From Membranipora membranacea (lineage: Eukaryota > Bryozoa > Gymnolaemata > Cheilostomatida > Membraniporidae), in NCBI GenBank assembly GCA_914767715.1, contig OU612072.1, forward strand, positions 26,474,001-26,538,000: a DNA stretch of 64,000 bases, written 5' to 3'. Numbering within the stretch: the first letter of the stretch is position 1; each line of letters opens with the position of its first letter. Made by a program: the position numbers and the translations under genes. The notes below the pieces were generated by a model that worked only from the letters and a program-made list of their open reading frames with translations, had not been told where the DNA came from and did no database searches. Shown piece after piece: positions 12,281 to 25,544 of the stretch.

Positions 12281-14856
12281 CGGACTGTAGTTTTTAGACA
12301 ATTTGGAAAAAAATCTGGATGTACCATAGGTGCGAATTTTCTTTAAAACAGTAACAACTGATCTCCTGCTGCCTACTGTTTAAGTTTTAATTACGCTGGG
12401 TGATGGGGTGGTTTGATGGCCAGATGTCGGTGCATTTGCTCTTCACTGCCAGGAGATTGGTGATGCAGGAGTTGTAAGTTGGAATCCTGCGGGGAGGTGG
12501 ATTGCTCGAGCCTGTAGTACTGTCAGGCTTATACCTCTCTTGTATCCTGTATAGCTCTTAACTAATGATATGAAGCTACAATCTCAGCAATTCAACCTAA
12601 TCGGCAAAAAATTGGCACAAACTGATTGTCAAAATCAGGATATAATCAATTGTCTAGCTCACATAGTGAGATAGTTACCTTATTACTATTTGACAACAGT
12701 GGTGTCATCATAATGCGCATTTACTTTACAACCTGCTGATTTTGATTCATCTCTGAGCTATTCAGAATTCAATAACCACAAATGCGCATGAGTTGTAGCA
12801 GAATTTATTCAATATACAATCAAAGCCTATGAGGAGTTGTTTAATTATAAAATTGAGATGGCGTGATGGCGAGATGGTGAGATGCCTGATACCAGTGTGC
12901 ATTTTTTGTTAACAAAACTGTTTATTAATTTTCGCTGGCGACAGAAAGAAATTTGTCAAAAAGTTTCAAGTTATAAGGAAGTCATTTATATGACATTTGA
13001 CAATATTTTGATACTACTTTAAAGAACATCAATATCTTGTCACTGGCAACAAAGTAGTTACTGTAACACTATAAATCTGCTGGAACAAAATATATCACAT
13101 GCCTAATAATTTATTAGTTTTCCGATAGACACATTATCATGCAAGCCAAGATTTATTAAACAGAACAGAAAAAGCTCTGCAACAACTTACTAATCTATTA
13201 GAACATATTAACCATTTAATTTAGAGCAAAAAAAACTCTAATGTATTTACTCATACCAAGGGAGGCAATCCACTCTGGCCGCACAACCCAAAATATAGCA
13301 GATGGAGGAAGTGACGAGTGGGGTAATTTATGGTTGCTTATTATTTGGTTCCCAGAAATGTTTAGGAGTCAATATTAGACCAGATACCGTGAAGCCACTC
13401 AAAGCAGACCATTCTTATTGATTTCCTCCGGTTAAAAACTAGGAATATTTTGCTTTTCTACTGCAATTCATTATTTAGAAATTTGGAAGCAAACCTACTC
13501 AATTTGCCATGATCATCATCACGATTTCTTTTCTTTACACTAGGTCTTATTTGACCGCCCTATTTAGCAGAGCCCCTCATGTACAGGTTGCTAGTGTGGG
13601 GTACTGACCTTATACCCTTGCCTGCCATAACCGGCTACTCTTTTCTCAAAAGGGCAGGGCGGATTTTCATACTGTGCGCTACCACACAGTAGATCTCCTG
13701 TTTTTATTGTCCTGATTATAACGACCTGGTTAGGATGAATGGCTTAACAATGATCAATATGAAATTAAGGACAGCACAAGGAATCGAGCTGGATATTCAG
13801 CTCACAAGTCCTAACCCTTAACATTCAGGCAACTCCTGACCCCTAATTGATCACCTTGACCTGTTTTCGAAGATATATGTGTATTATTTCTAGAATTGGA
13901 GACGCAAGACTCTCCCGGTAACCTATAATCATAGAACAAGTTTTCAATTTGCTGTCGTAGTTTTAAACACCCGCAGACCGTGATCAATCTTTTTTGCAAT
14001 CATTTTGTATCTCTGATTACATAATCTAAGTACAACATCGTGTTGATATCACTGTGCAAGTCAGATTCTGCTTCTTCTTTCCTTATATGGGATAAAAGAA
14101 GTAAATTTAGATGTCACAGCAGAACATGGTTTGTCAAAGTTAGAAGCTCTTTAGATAAAACTATTGACATAATATAAATTAATATAAATTAAGATTAAAA
14201 GTGATTGCATTGGTTAACTCTTTCCTGTTGTTGATCAAGACCTTAAATAATATACCTTATCAGTTTGGTATATTTGGTAGTTTGGGTATATGTGGTAGTT
14301 TTTTCCAGAGAGCTTGGAGAATATTGTTCTCCTAAGGAGTAATTTTTGGCGCATTAAACGGTTAATTGGTTACGAAGGGTGTACAGGTACATATATTTGT
14401 TCAGTCAAGTCCCAGGGTGATATCTCTAGGCAGTCGGTCATGGCACTTGGCATACCCACCAATCCTTATACAATTGATTATACAGGAACGAATTTTCACA
14501 TTTTGGCAATAACAGAACATACGAACTATCCTCTGGCCGTAATAAATTCAGATGAGCTATGTTGATTCCTAATAGAAAGTGGGTGTGTCCAATTACCATG
14601 CAAGCCTATTATGTCAATACAGCAAGAGAGGTTTTCTTTGATTTGATAGTTGTAAGCCCATAAATTGTGATATTATTCGACATTGCTTCTTAAGATATAC
14701 CAATCATGTCCTGGCAGTAATTATTAATGATGTGTCATATTGATCTTAAGATTTATTGCAATGATCAAAACATTGCCAAAGAGGAACTCTGGCTAATTTC
14801 TCTGCAGTGTGGATAGGGTGTTTATCTTAATAAGGTTGATTGATTATTGAAATGTT

Positions 14857-14885
14857 ATTACCATGGCAACGAAAGAGTATATAAA
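14857..14885 (+). promoter_or_regulatory. TSR-C core promoter: X-box plus TATA box
   Basis: attaccatggcaac (14857-14870) and tatataaa (14878-14885) at the family spacing. The promoter is intact although the gene is broken. Confidence 0.6.
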
Positions 14886-14947
14886 GATCATGCTGTGCAT
14901 TGGTTAGTATCATTCAAGTGTTGAATTCACAAGAAAGAGGAACTAAA

Positions 14948-16156
14948 ATGGGTGTGCAATATTATTGACATTTTTTTCAATATTGCTTTGTTTGTAGTGT
15001 ATTGTCTTGTTTGTCATTAGGATATCTGGCTCAAAAAAAATCTTGCTTCATGCCTCTTGTAAAGTGTATCTTTTTTCTGCAGCTATGAAAAAATTGATCC
15101 TACTGGCTGTAGTGGCTGTGGCCTGTGTGAGCGCCGAATATTGCAAAAAAACCACAACCTATAAGCCAAGACAATAATATGGTAAGTAAAAATATGTCTC
15201 AATGAAGCATAGTTACAATAAATGCCATAGAACAATTTTGTTTAGTAAAATCCATAGGAGAGCGCTTGATAAAGTACATCAACATTTTATTATTTTGATT
15301 GTAGTGAGTGAGTGGGCTGCATAGGGAGAATATGGCACCTGCACCAAGTCATGTGGAGGAGGAGAAAGATTCAGAACAAGAGGATGTGTGACAAATGAGG
15401 TTTACGGATATGGACATGGAAACAAGGGATGTGTTGGAAGAAGCGAATCCATGCAACGATGCAACCTGCAATACTGCCCAGGTACAAAGTTTGTAAACTG
15501 TCATGAAAAACTCACCAACTTTTATGTATCTTATAGGCATGTGACTTATATGAAGGGTGTTAGCCAAAATTTTGACTAATATTGCAGTGAGATTTGGTTA
15601 AAGTGTGTAATCTTTTAGGCAGAGGGAGAGAGAGAGAGGGGAATCGAAGACAGTGTCACACATTCCCTTGATTCAAATGTTTTTCTTATTATAAGTTGAT
15701 GGAGTATTTTCTGACTGGTCCCCATGGTCTAAAATCTCACACAATTACAAACAAACCAGAACCAGAAGCTGCAGCAAACCCTATCCATCATGTGGTGGAG
15801 CTAAGTGCTACGGAGAGGATAGCCAAACAAGACAAGTCCAAAGTGATTGAAAATATGTCAATCATCTGAGCGAAATGCAAGACAATTTAACAATATTAGG
15901 TTAGCGCTGGTCTTAGTAAACATCTAATTGAATCTCAAAGTTAATCATCCATTATTGCCTTCATTTCATGCGACAACACTCTCGATACTCAAGCTTCAAA
16001 AATCACCACCAAAAGCGCTAAACAATTATTGAAAAAACCTGCCCTCTCACCTTTTGTAGTTCTACAGATTATTGCTCTTGATTTACAGAGCCATACAGCC
16101 AACATGCATACAACCCAGACGCATACAACCCGCACCACCAAGCTAGACGCTACTAA
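14948..16156 (+). pseudogene. TSR-C: broken copy of the secreted TSR gene
   Basis: Exon equivalents are 14948-14951, 15083-15181, 15305-15481, 15696-15842 and 16089-16156. The first donor has lost bases (ggtgtgc instead of ggtgagtg). An in-frame TAA (15175-15177) was gained in exon 2 by insertion of three bases before the final Tyr codon. In exon 3, TAG (15322-15324) replaces the second Trp of WAAW, and a conserved Cys of the CCP end is Tyr (CNLQYCP). Exon 4 carries a three-base insertion near its end, and exon 5 is strongly diverged, lacking the YRPTTYSP core. LQ at 88-89 groups it with TSR-F and TSR-G. It is more decayed than TSR-B. AATAAA is at 16307-16312. Confidence 0.85.
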
Positions 16157-16306
16157 AACAGGATATACTCACAGTAGATGGATTTGAGAGTACTTTAGAG
16201 TCATTAAGCCTCAAAGCAGTTTGATTCATCATTATTGTTTGATATTGTTTGGTAATAATTATGATCGTTAACCTATTGGTACTTGCTCACTCATTTTATT
16301 TTATCG

Positions 16307-16312
16307 AATAAA
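16307..16312 (+). terminator. TSR-C polyadenylation signal AATAAA
   Basis: AATAAA in the conserved family context, about 150 bp past the last TAA. Confidence 0.5.
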
Positions 16313-16319
16313 TATTATT

Positions 16320-17450
16320 ATTGCATTCAAACTTTCTCTAATATCTTTCAACTTCTGAAACAACACTTAAACAGATTCAGCATTCAAACAAACATTTATG
16401 TGAATGCCTAGAAATATATGTTGTGTTACACTAAAAAGATATTAATATATTTCCAACCTACCGACTGCCATGGGTAACTGATAAACATCGGTATCAAGTT
16501 TCTTTGTTCAATGGTAACAACTTAACACAAACAAAAAAGCCGAATTAATACACATGGTCCAGAAAGTCTGCGATGAACTGAAGAATCTAACATTGTTCAC
16601 ATGTACATTTTTATGAACTATATTTATGGATGATATTCATTTGTTGAGAGCTTTAGTGTAGTCAAAATCATCACATCACATCAGAATCACATCATATCAT
16701 TGACAGGCTTGTAATGTCTTAATTCCTAGGATAATAATGTCAAGTGAATACATTGCCAACTTAGCAATGTATTAAGAGGAATGTTCATCTTCAGCCATGC
16801 AAAAATCAGAAAGGACAAAAACAGGACATTATCATCAATAGGAAAAGGACGCATGAAAATATGATGCACTCAAGTTCATTGGAATAATCTAATAGACCCA
16901 CAACATTTGAAAGCCAATCTGCAGACACATTTGAGGCTCTTCCCACTCTAGAGACCCCCTTGTCAGGGTGTAATCATAAGTTACTCTGAACTTCCTCACG
17001 CTTTATTTTGATCTGTGTGCGTGTGTGAGTATGCGTGTGTGTGTATGAGTATGCATGTGCGTGTGTGCGTATATGTGTATGTGTGTGTGATTAGCTTTCG
17101 CTACTGTCTCTCCATTTTTGCATACCTGCTGAAGTTTTATATATTCTAGTTATGGTTGTTACCGCGGTGTGGGTTATAATAAATTTGAAAACATGATAAA
17201 ACACTATGGCTTGCTAAGGGCTGAGAAAAATATTGCAGCAATGTTTTCTTGCTCAGCTTTTAAAAAGACATTTGAATATGAATAATAATATGACAACGCG
17301 CTAAATATCTAGCAATCCTCGACATTAGATAGGCTTCAGTGACAAGGCTCACCAGTAAATATAAATATGCCATCGATGCATTGTTTCTTGTACAACATGT
17401 CTATACTAAACATTGTATAAAATAATTGCGTCTTGGATAAGAGACTTGCA
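16320..17450. other. Convergent spacer between TSR-C and TSR-D; no gene seen
   Basis: 16320-17170 is the usual downstream flank, including a TG/CG microsatellite at about 17018-17095. 17180-17445 has no match that I recognise elsewhere in the window. At about 17450 the downstream flank of TSR-D begins in inverted orientation. Confidence 0.5.
17018..17095 (+). repeat. TG/CG-rich microsatellite
   Basis: Imperfect (TG)n run at the position paralogous to that at 10353-10460. Confidence 0.8.
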
Positions 17451-17600
17451 ATAGCTACCCTGGGTAGAATTCTATAGTTGGGAATGATATTAATATTTTC
17501 TTCGATGTAACGCCACAAATATATAAATAATGTATCTGGAATGCTGAGTCTTGTAGGAGGAGACAAAAAAGACTAGAGAAAAATTGAATGCAAAAATATA

Positions 17601-17606
17601 GTTATT
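17601..17606 (-). terminator. TSR-D variant polyadenylation signal AATAAC
   Basis: The other six copies have AATAAA at this position; the minus strand here reads AATAAC. Whether 3' processing still works is unknown. Confidence 0.4.
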
Positions 17607-17771
17607 TGATAAAATAAAATGAGAGAAGTACCAATAGGTAAACAATCATAATCAATACCAACAAAACATCAAACAATAATAATGAATCAAACTGCTTTGA
17701 GGCGGAAATAAGTCCAAAGTATGGCAGATCCATCTACCTGTAGAGTATATCCTGTTTTAGTAGTGTCCGGC

Positions 17772-19047
17772 TTAGTATTGTCGGTGTGGGTTGTATCGGT
17801 GTGGGCTGTAGGTAGTTGGCCTGTAGTAAGGCTCTGTAAAACAAAGGCGACAATGTGTTGAACTACGAAAGGTGAGCGTATTGAAAATCGCTAAAATGGT
17901 TTCACTATTGGTAGGTTAATTCTGTGTATTATGTTGAGGGCATGTTTTATCAACAAATCTTATCACAATAGCGCTTTTGGTGGTGATTATTGAAGCTTGA
18001 GCATCGAGAGCGTTGACGCACAAATTCCATGACATGAAGGCAATATTGGATGATTAACTTTAAGATTTAATTAGATGTGTACTAAGACCAGCACTAACCT
18101 AATATAGTTTAAATTGTCTTGCATTTCTCTCAGATGATGGACATATTTTCACTCACTTTGGACTCTGGTTTGACTGTCCTCTCCGTAGCACTTAGCTCCA
18201 CCACATGATGGATATGGTTTGCTGCAGGTTCTGGTTCTGGTTTGGTTGTAATTGTGTGAGATCTTAGACCATGGGGACCAGTCAGAAAATCCTCCATCAA
18301 CTGATAATAAAAAAAGGGAAGGGAATATATGACACTCTCTTCGATGCCACTCTCTCCCTCTGCCTAAAGAGATTACACAGTTTATCCAAATCTCACCGCG
18401 ATATCAGTCAACATTTTGGCTATACACCCTTCATATCAGTCACATGCACATAAGAGATATACGAGCTGGTGAATATTTCAGGACAGTTTATAGACTTCGT
18501 ACCTGGGCAGCATATCTGGTTGCAGCGTTGCATGGATTCGCTTCTTCCAACACATCCCTTGTTTCCATGTCCATATCCGTAAACCTCCTTTGTCACGCAT
18601 TCTCTTGTTCTGAATCTTTCTCCTCCTCCACAAGACTTGGTACAGGTGCCATATTCTCCCCATGCAGCCCACTCGCTCACTACAATCAAAATGACAGATG
18701 TTGATGGACGTTATCAAGCGCTCTCCTATGGATTTTACTAAACAAAATTGTTCTATGGCATTTATTGTAACTATGCTTCATTGAGACAAAGTTTTACTTA
18801 CCATATTGTCTTGGCTTATATGTTGTGGTTGTTTTGTAATATTCGGCGCTCACACAGGCCACAGCCACTACAGCCAGTAGGATCAATTTTGTCATAGCTG
18901 CAGGAAAAAAGATACACTTTACAAGAGGCATGAAGAAAGATTTTTTTTGAGCCTGATCAGCCAATGACAAACAAGACAATACACAAAATCGTACAATAAA
19001 ACTAGGTAATATTTAAAAAATGTCAATAGTATTGAACACTCACCCAT
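17772..19047 (-). CDS. TSR-D: secreted two-TSR protein, intact
   Basis: Minus-strand coding exons are 19044-19047, 18802-18897, 18503-18679, 18157-18300 and 17772-17833, giving 160 residues with no internal stop and GT-AG introns. Signal peptide, TSR1 (WAAW, CTKSCGGG, RTREC, RCNQICCP) and degenerate TSR2 are as in TSR-A. Differences from TSR-A are DWSPW instead of DWSEW, RTRTC instead of RTRSC, and the tail end NPHRQY. The shared QI at 88-89 and HNYNQ confirm it as the A duplicate. It is divergent from TSR-E, but 12.27 kb of extra DNA now lies between their upstream regions. The X-box/TATA promoter is at 19110-19138. The usual polyadenylation signal is mutated to AATAAC. Confidence 0.85.
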
Positions 19048-19109
19048 TTTAGTTGCTCTTTCTTGTGAATTTGAAACTTGAATGATACTAACTAATGCAC
19101 TGCATGATC

Positions 19110-19138
19110 TTTATATACTATTTCGTTGCCATGGTAAT
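19110..19138 (-). promoter_or_regulatory. TSR-D core promoter: X-box plus TATA box
   Basis: On the minus strand, attaccatggcaac (19125-19138) and tatataaa (19110-19117), at the same spacing as in TSR-A. Confidence 0.65.
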
Positions 19139-21999
19139 AACATTTCAATAATCAATAAACTTAATTGAGAAAATAATCTACCCACATGGCAGAGAAATTC
19201 GTCAGATTTCCTTTTTGGCCACATTTTGGTCTTGCAATAAATCTTAAGATCAATATGACACATCATAAACAATTACTGCCAGGACTTGATTGGTATTATT
19301 TTTATAAATAGCAACTTCGAATAATATCAGGATTTATGTGCGTACAACTATCAAATTGAAAACATCTGTTGATGTATAGAGAGAAGAGGCTAGCATGGTA
19401 ATTAGACACACAGTCTGTTTGGATCAGGACAATAAAAACAGCAGGTATACTGTGGGTAGCAAGCAATAAACAATTCCCCCCCTGCCCTTTCGAGACAAGA
19501 TCAGCCGGCAATTGGGGGCTAAGGTATAAAGCCACCAGCACTTAGGGGGTCCGTTAAATAGGGCAATTAAATAAGACCTAGTGTAAAGAAAGAAAATCAT
19601 GATGATAGTCATGGCAATTTAAGTAAGTTTGCTCCCATATTTCTAATTCATGAACTGAAGTGACAAAAATTGAAATTCCTAGTTTTTAACAATCGGAAAT
19701 AAACAAGAGTGGTTCATCATTCGGATTGAGTGGTTTTACAGTATATTTTCTAATAATAACTCCTAAACATTCCTGAGAACCAAATACTTAGGAAGACATA
19801 AATTACCCCTCTTGCTTCCTGTGATTTGGTGAAATCTGCAGTTAATTTGAGCCATCAGTCATTATATACATGGAGTCATGTGATTGACACACATCAAACA
19901 GAAGATACAGTAATTTATTTATCAATCAAACCTGATATCACCCTCTCCCCCTCCCTCCTATGCTGACTTGCAAGGATGACTTTTGCAGGTTGTGCAGAAA
20001 GAGTTGATCACCCCACTTGATGTGAGTAAATACATTAGAATGTTTTTTTCTTTTGCTCTGATTAAATGGTTAATTCCTTCTTATTGATTAGTTTTCTGAA
20101 CTATAATAATGATGAATTTAGCAGACAAATTCTTAGGTATTTGATATGATTCATTCATACTATTCATTGGCATTCCATTTACTAAGTCTCTGCAGGTGAC
20201 AAGTGATCGATGTGTTTAAACATTTCAGTCAAATGTCATCTAAATTTACTACTTGTAGTGTCTTAACTACTGCTGCCACTCATCAAAATGTGTGTTCATT
20301 AAATTATGTATGACTCAAAGATAACCAATTAAGGCCTACATCTTGAAGTTGCGCAAACTGATTTTCAAAGTAAGACTGTAACTACCTCACTACATACGCT
20401 AGATAATTGATTAAAAACCCTGATCTTGCCGATCAGTTTGTGCAAATTATTTGTCATTTGAATAACAATCCTGAGATTGCTGTTTTGTACCATAAATTCG
20501 GAGCAACAGAATTCAAGAGAGGTATAAGCCTGGAGCAATCCACCTCCCCGCCGGATTCCAACCTACAAGTCCTGTAGCAGCAATCTCCTGGCATTGAATA
20601 GCAAATGCGCTAACATATTGTGCCATCTGGCCATCAAACCACCTTATCACCCTGTGTAATCAAATTTTAAGTAGTAGACTGCAGGAGATCGGTCGTAACA
20701 TCCAGATTTTTTTTCAAACTGCCTCAAAGCTACAGTCTGTCAAATACCATGAGTCAATCCTGACATACATTGTCAAAGTGTACACCATGATTGAGATTTC
20801 TCTAGAGGCTTTAGGTAACCAAGAAAATCCTGTTCAGATCTATAAAGTGAGTTATGGGAGATATTATCTTTTTCGGCAATTTTGCCACAGATTTACCTAA
20901 CATCAACATTCCAACTCTTTCCTGTTATGTTGTGAAACTAGTTGGTAGATTTGACAGGTTATAATTCATCGCCAAGCCAGTACACAATTTAGTATTACTG
21001 CTTAATTTAGAAAGGATATTTGATGATTATGAATTATGACTTTGCATTTAATTGATAATGAAGTGAAAGTCATGACCATTAGTGTTGTGGTTGTTGAGGT
21101 TGTTGTTGAAGGTTCGTTTGAATTGCAGTGGTATTCAGATTGGTTATGAACAAGGTGTGCTCTATACTGCAATTATCCGCAAGTGAATTGTAGCCTCGCA
21201 ATCAAGGCAAGGGGGCTGGGCGAGGAACGATGGCTCAAGTAGCATTACAAAAGTTATGTCCAGGGGTTAATGGTATTCAATTTTGACATGTGACAAACCT
21301 GTCTCAATTTTGTTCTCTCAATTAACTCTGTGCCAAAAAAAAGTAACCGCACAACCTACACATCCCCTACATATTTAAACAAGTACCTGTTGATGAGATG
21401 GACGGGGAAATTAAAACTAATAGGTTTGCCCCTTTTTTTATTAGTGTACACACTTACAGCTATTATTAGTTACTGTGTTCTAGACTGATTGCGCCTTTCG
21501 CGTCCATACATCTTTGGGTTTCAAAAAACACATTAAAGCAATGAAGAAATAAGAAATTACTGAGAAATCTTAAACTATATCATTTACCGCAAAACCACTA
21601 GCCAGTTCAAAGCAATCTTCCTCGCCCTTCATTTAGCCTATCAGTATAAATCATTTACTCACTTCCTACTTCAGGAAAGTATTTGCGAGGAAGAACACAG
21701 AAATTAACTTGTAATTCCTAATGTCTGATTTAGATGTGATACAGGACACCAATATTTTATCATTTGTTGCCAGTTTTTAATCAAATAAATAATCAAAGCT
21801 GTAGTTGCGTAAAATGATTAAAAAGGGGCAAACCAATAAGGCTTAAACTATATGTCACTCCTAAAGTCCCAAATATTTAAAAACCAAATCATATATTCCC
21901 TGGCCATCTTAGCCACAGATGAGGGATGTGTAGGCTGTGCGCTAATTTATAGTCCATCCACAGCTAATAGAGAGAAAAATAGCAATACAAATTGAACCA

Positions 22000-23775
22000 C
22001 TCCAGGGTAATAAGGTAACTGGTTCGGAATTGCCCTCTCACGTCAAAACCTTCCAAAATGAAGAGTTGCCCTCTCTCTTCGAATTTTCACAGGCTTTGAT
22101 ATGATTGGCCCATTACATCTTACTTTTTTCTTATTGGCCTGTTCAATAACTTCATACTGATTACAATATCTGTGTTGGGGAACACTGAGTTAGTTATCGA
22201 TATTGCTAGTAGTCAACTTTCTGAACAGCAGTCAGACTCAGTGGCACCAATCAGTTACTTCACAGACACATAAGACCACGATGAAGAGATGATGAGCCAA
22301 CTCAGCTTCACAAGAAGAAGAAGAATGAAATTAGAACAGCTGTGAATGGATTTGATTGAATCAATTTGTTGTAGCTCTCAGGCTCAGGTAAATAAATGTT
22401 ATTTAGTATTTATATTTGGTACACTACTATTCTACTACTCAGTTATGAGTGAAAAATGAGTAGACTAACTAAGAAGTCTAGCTAGTAACTGTTAGGTACT
22501 ATCACTACTAGTAACTTTCTATAGTTTGCCAATGGTACCAGTCCAATGTACATGTGCAGTGTAATATCAAGCAAGGAGAAGGACTCCTAAGAGTCGTAAG
22601 AGGGGGGGGGAAGGCTCATACAAGTCCAAGGAGTTTACTCCTTACTCCTCGCTTTGTTGTTTGTTGGTGGTGGCATGTTTAGGTGGGCAACTCTCGTGCA
22701 ACTAATTGTCTAGAACTGTTATTGCTAATGTACTATGGCTACATGTAGGCCTACATACTTTACATTGTAAGGAAATGCCCCCTCTCTTTACTACAACTAC
22801 AGCCTATGTAGGCTGGGTCTTGTATTTGTATAAAGTGTGTGCATAGGCTTTGCCTCGGCGCAACTGACGGATCATTATTGCTTTATGTCAACCATTCCCA
22901 ACTGTCTGAGACTGGTGGGGTCACCCTTAAATACAAACAGCAAAACTATATACATATTAGTATACACTTTATTTACTGATCAAGCATGCGCATATAAGAC
23001 CAAGTGGTACATCATCATCTAGCTTAGTAGGCGAGACCTGCTTATAGCTTCGTTCGAGAATTGGCCACTAATCAATTGAACTATGCTCACTCTTGTGTGA
23101 ACTATTTGCGAACAAATTTATCTAAGGAGCGAGGATATTGAGCATTTAAGTTGTAATGATCTTTTGGTTTACAAAGCACAGCTCATGCTAATTGAAATAT
23201 TCCCTGGTCTATAATGTAATAGAGAATATACCAACCCCGATCACCAGTGGAAGGAAACCAGTGCAGACCTTGCCTTTTGCCAATGGTATTGAATTCAAAT
23301 GATTTGTTGGCTGTACAGAGTCTCAACTGCGTCACAGTGGTCATTTCATTATAATAAGCAGTGATCGGGGAGGGGGGCGGATTGCATATAATATTACATG
23401 TGTGGGCTCTTTGAGTTGCAAGCATGTACTTCGCCTTAATTCAGGGTCAACCACTGACAACCATTGGTTATAGTGGTCTGTAGTTGGAGAGTAGAGAAAT
23501 TGGTTACTGAGAGAAACTAGACCATTGCCAGCTTGCACACAATTGCAAAAGTTTCCCAAATGTAAATCTTCATCAATAGAATGGTGTATTCAAGTGTTGT
23601 AGAGGTACTAGCTCTCTAGAGTATAACGCTGGTTTAATTATTCGTCTTGTTAATTTGGGAAAAAAGTAGATAGGCCTAGATACAAGAAATGACTCCTTTT
23701 GATTGCAGATTTTTTTGTATTTTAGTCTACATTGTAAAGCAACACAGACCGCAGAATAGTTCTGAGAACAGTACA
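22000..23775. other. Left part of the insert; no supported gene
   Basis: CCAAT-like motifs (gattggccc near 22100, tattggcct near 22133) and a possible donor (ctcag/gtaaat near 22387) hint at a promoter and non-coding first exon, but I see no convincing ORF. 22455-22533 is a direct copy of 25603-25681. Confidence 0.3.
22455..22533 (+). repeat. 79-bp direct repeat, copy 1
   Basis: aatgagtagactaactaag through agtttgccaat is repeated with few changes at 25603-25681, immediately next to the palindrome at 25545-25613. Confidence 0.7.
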
Positions 23776-25484
23776 ATGAAGAAGAGAGTGTTTGGGTGGT
23801 TTATAGCAGATGTGATACAACTCGTAGTATCAATAGTCGTTCAGCTTACTCAATTCAAACAGGTAAGCAGACAATCAAATTTTCAATTTCGGTTGTAAAA
23901 TTTGATTAAGTTACAGCAGGGAACTGACCCAGAAAGGCTTGAGATGGCTGGGGTTATAAGCATCGATATCTCCACTGTTACACTTGCATCGAGCATCGTT
24001 AGTAATATAATGATATAAATGTCAGGTGATATGCGTAGGCTAACTGATGATAATTGCGTCGGTGTAATCGTTGATGTATCATGGCATAAATTTGGTAAAA
24101 ACTGCTTGAACACTGGCAGGCCTCAGCAAGAATTTTTCATTGAAGCCAGCCAGTTAGTGTAATTAGGAGTTCAGTGACTATCGGAGTTGTGCTCTTTTTT
24201 TCATGGAGGGAACAACTCATTCCATCTCGCAACATCACGTCACCTCTTCCCTATATTCCACCCTCCTTGCCACAGCTCATTATCTTGAATGATCATTTTA
24301 GTTACAAATTTGCTGGCGTTATGTGCTGATCAAACTTATAGATCGAGTGTTTCCATTCCAAGACACCAGATATAAAACTTCACAAACTTCTTCACCAACG
24401 GCTGGCAAATCTGTTTCCATCATAGGGATTGTAGATTTAACCAGGTCTTTAAGTGTTGTGTTATTTGTAATTTGGCAACATGCTAGAATCAGGCTCTCAA
24501 TGCAGAGAAAATTGAAGGGTCCAGGGATGAACCTTGTAGCAGCAAAGCCTTGTTATAAGACTGCAAATAATTTGAATGCAAATAATGTACTTAGGACATT
24601 GGAATGTATTATATTCATACTTTATCACATCATCAACTAAATATTTGTTGCAGAGAATACAGGAGAAAGACTGATTCAGTATGGCATGATAATGGCAGAG
24701 TTACGCATCAGAACCTTTGGTGGTTTGAATTCTGTCCTGAGAAATCTTGATGTACCGAGTGAGTGTCTGAGTGTCAAATAGTTACGTTATTATGATTCAT
24801 GATGGGTCATGATATACTCTTCGCTACCCTGACGCAGTGATCATTTGTATTTGATTGTCCAAATCAAGGATACCATCGGTAGCCTAATTGATAACCATAT
24901 CTCATACTCAACCTAATTAGTGGTTAACTAATTAGATTGATAAGGTAGATTGCAGGTGAAGGAAGGGGGGGGGTGAATGAAATGATAATGAAATCTGTCT
25001 CTTAAAGTATTGTCAATTGTTCGATTGTGGTTATCATGGGGCATTTAACTTCCCAACATATGTTGGTGTGTGGGTAATTCTAGGTCACAGGCCCTAAAAA
25101 AAATTAAACAGCATAAAACTTGTTTCTAATTTATAGTCAACTAAACGTATAGCCTTGGGAGTAAGTATTAGCTAAAGTTTAGTTTAGACTTAATGTAAGC
25201 TAGCATTAAATTTTGGCTAGTGAAGGTTGAAGTCCATAAAAAGAAAAAAAGGGTGGGCGTATGTTTGCTACTCTTGAAGTTAGCTTTCTCAAGCCTGCGC
25301 AAAATGAAGAAAATTTCCTCCTATGAATACTTTACTCCTCTATGGAACTTTTTATGAACATTATATCTGCTTGATTTTGATTACTGTACCTTACATTTTA
25401 GAACGTACCGGAGGCATTGGATTAGCAGGATGTTGGCATCTATTGACATTTGACTACCGCGTCAAACAACTTGAAGGCAGTTAG
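23776..25484 (+). CDS. Candidate small three-exon gene inside the insert
   Basis: Weak prediction. Possible coding exons are 23776-23862 (starting MKKRVFGWF, with a hydrophobic stretch VIQLVVSIVVQL, donor CAG/gtaagc), 24656-24758 (second AG of ttgcagag as acceptor, donor CCGA/gtgagt) and 25402-25484 (acceptor ttttag, stop TAG). Phases join without a stop to give about 90 residues with a middle part containing ELRIRTFGGLNSV. I recognise no family. If the first AG at 24653 is used, the first exon must be read in another frame, which hits a stop upstream. It could equally be chance open reading or a non-coding transcript. Confidence 0.2.
24448..24505 (+). repeat. Short direct repeat within the insert
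   Basis: tttaagtgttgtgttatttg and the following 40 bases recur with changes at about 25907-25964. Confidence 0.6.
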
Positions 25485-25544
25485 TGTAGGAAGAACAAGT
25501 ATTCATCAGATAAAGTGGTAAGCTACTCTCACACTACTCTGTAA

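Larger units (their letters stand above)
12281..16900. repeat. Segmental duplication, C block (pairs with 43634-48400)
   Basis: Direct copy of 43634-48400, starting at cggactgtagtttttag and containing TSR-C. 12281-14850 has no supported gene. It contains a decayed SINE-like copy at about 12400-12560, a second SINE-like head near 12860 and sequence shared with the TSR-F and TSR-G upstream regions. Confidence 0.75.
17450..21999. repeat. Segmental duplication, D block (pairs with 575-4999)
   Basis: Direct near-identical copy of the A block, carrying TSR-D. 19140-21999 has no gene. It includes the duplicated SINE-like piece (about 20520-20660, minus strand) and ends at aaattgaacca, where the 12.27-kb insert starts. 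Confidence 0.75.

Noticed and set aside
24323-24640. 105-codon ORF in the insert
   Set aside because: No domain, no promoter or splice support, and it overlaps a repeated stretch (24448-24505); a chance ORF is more likely.
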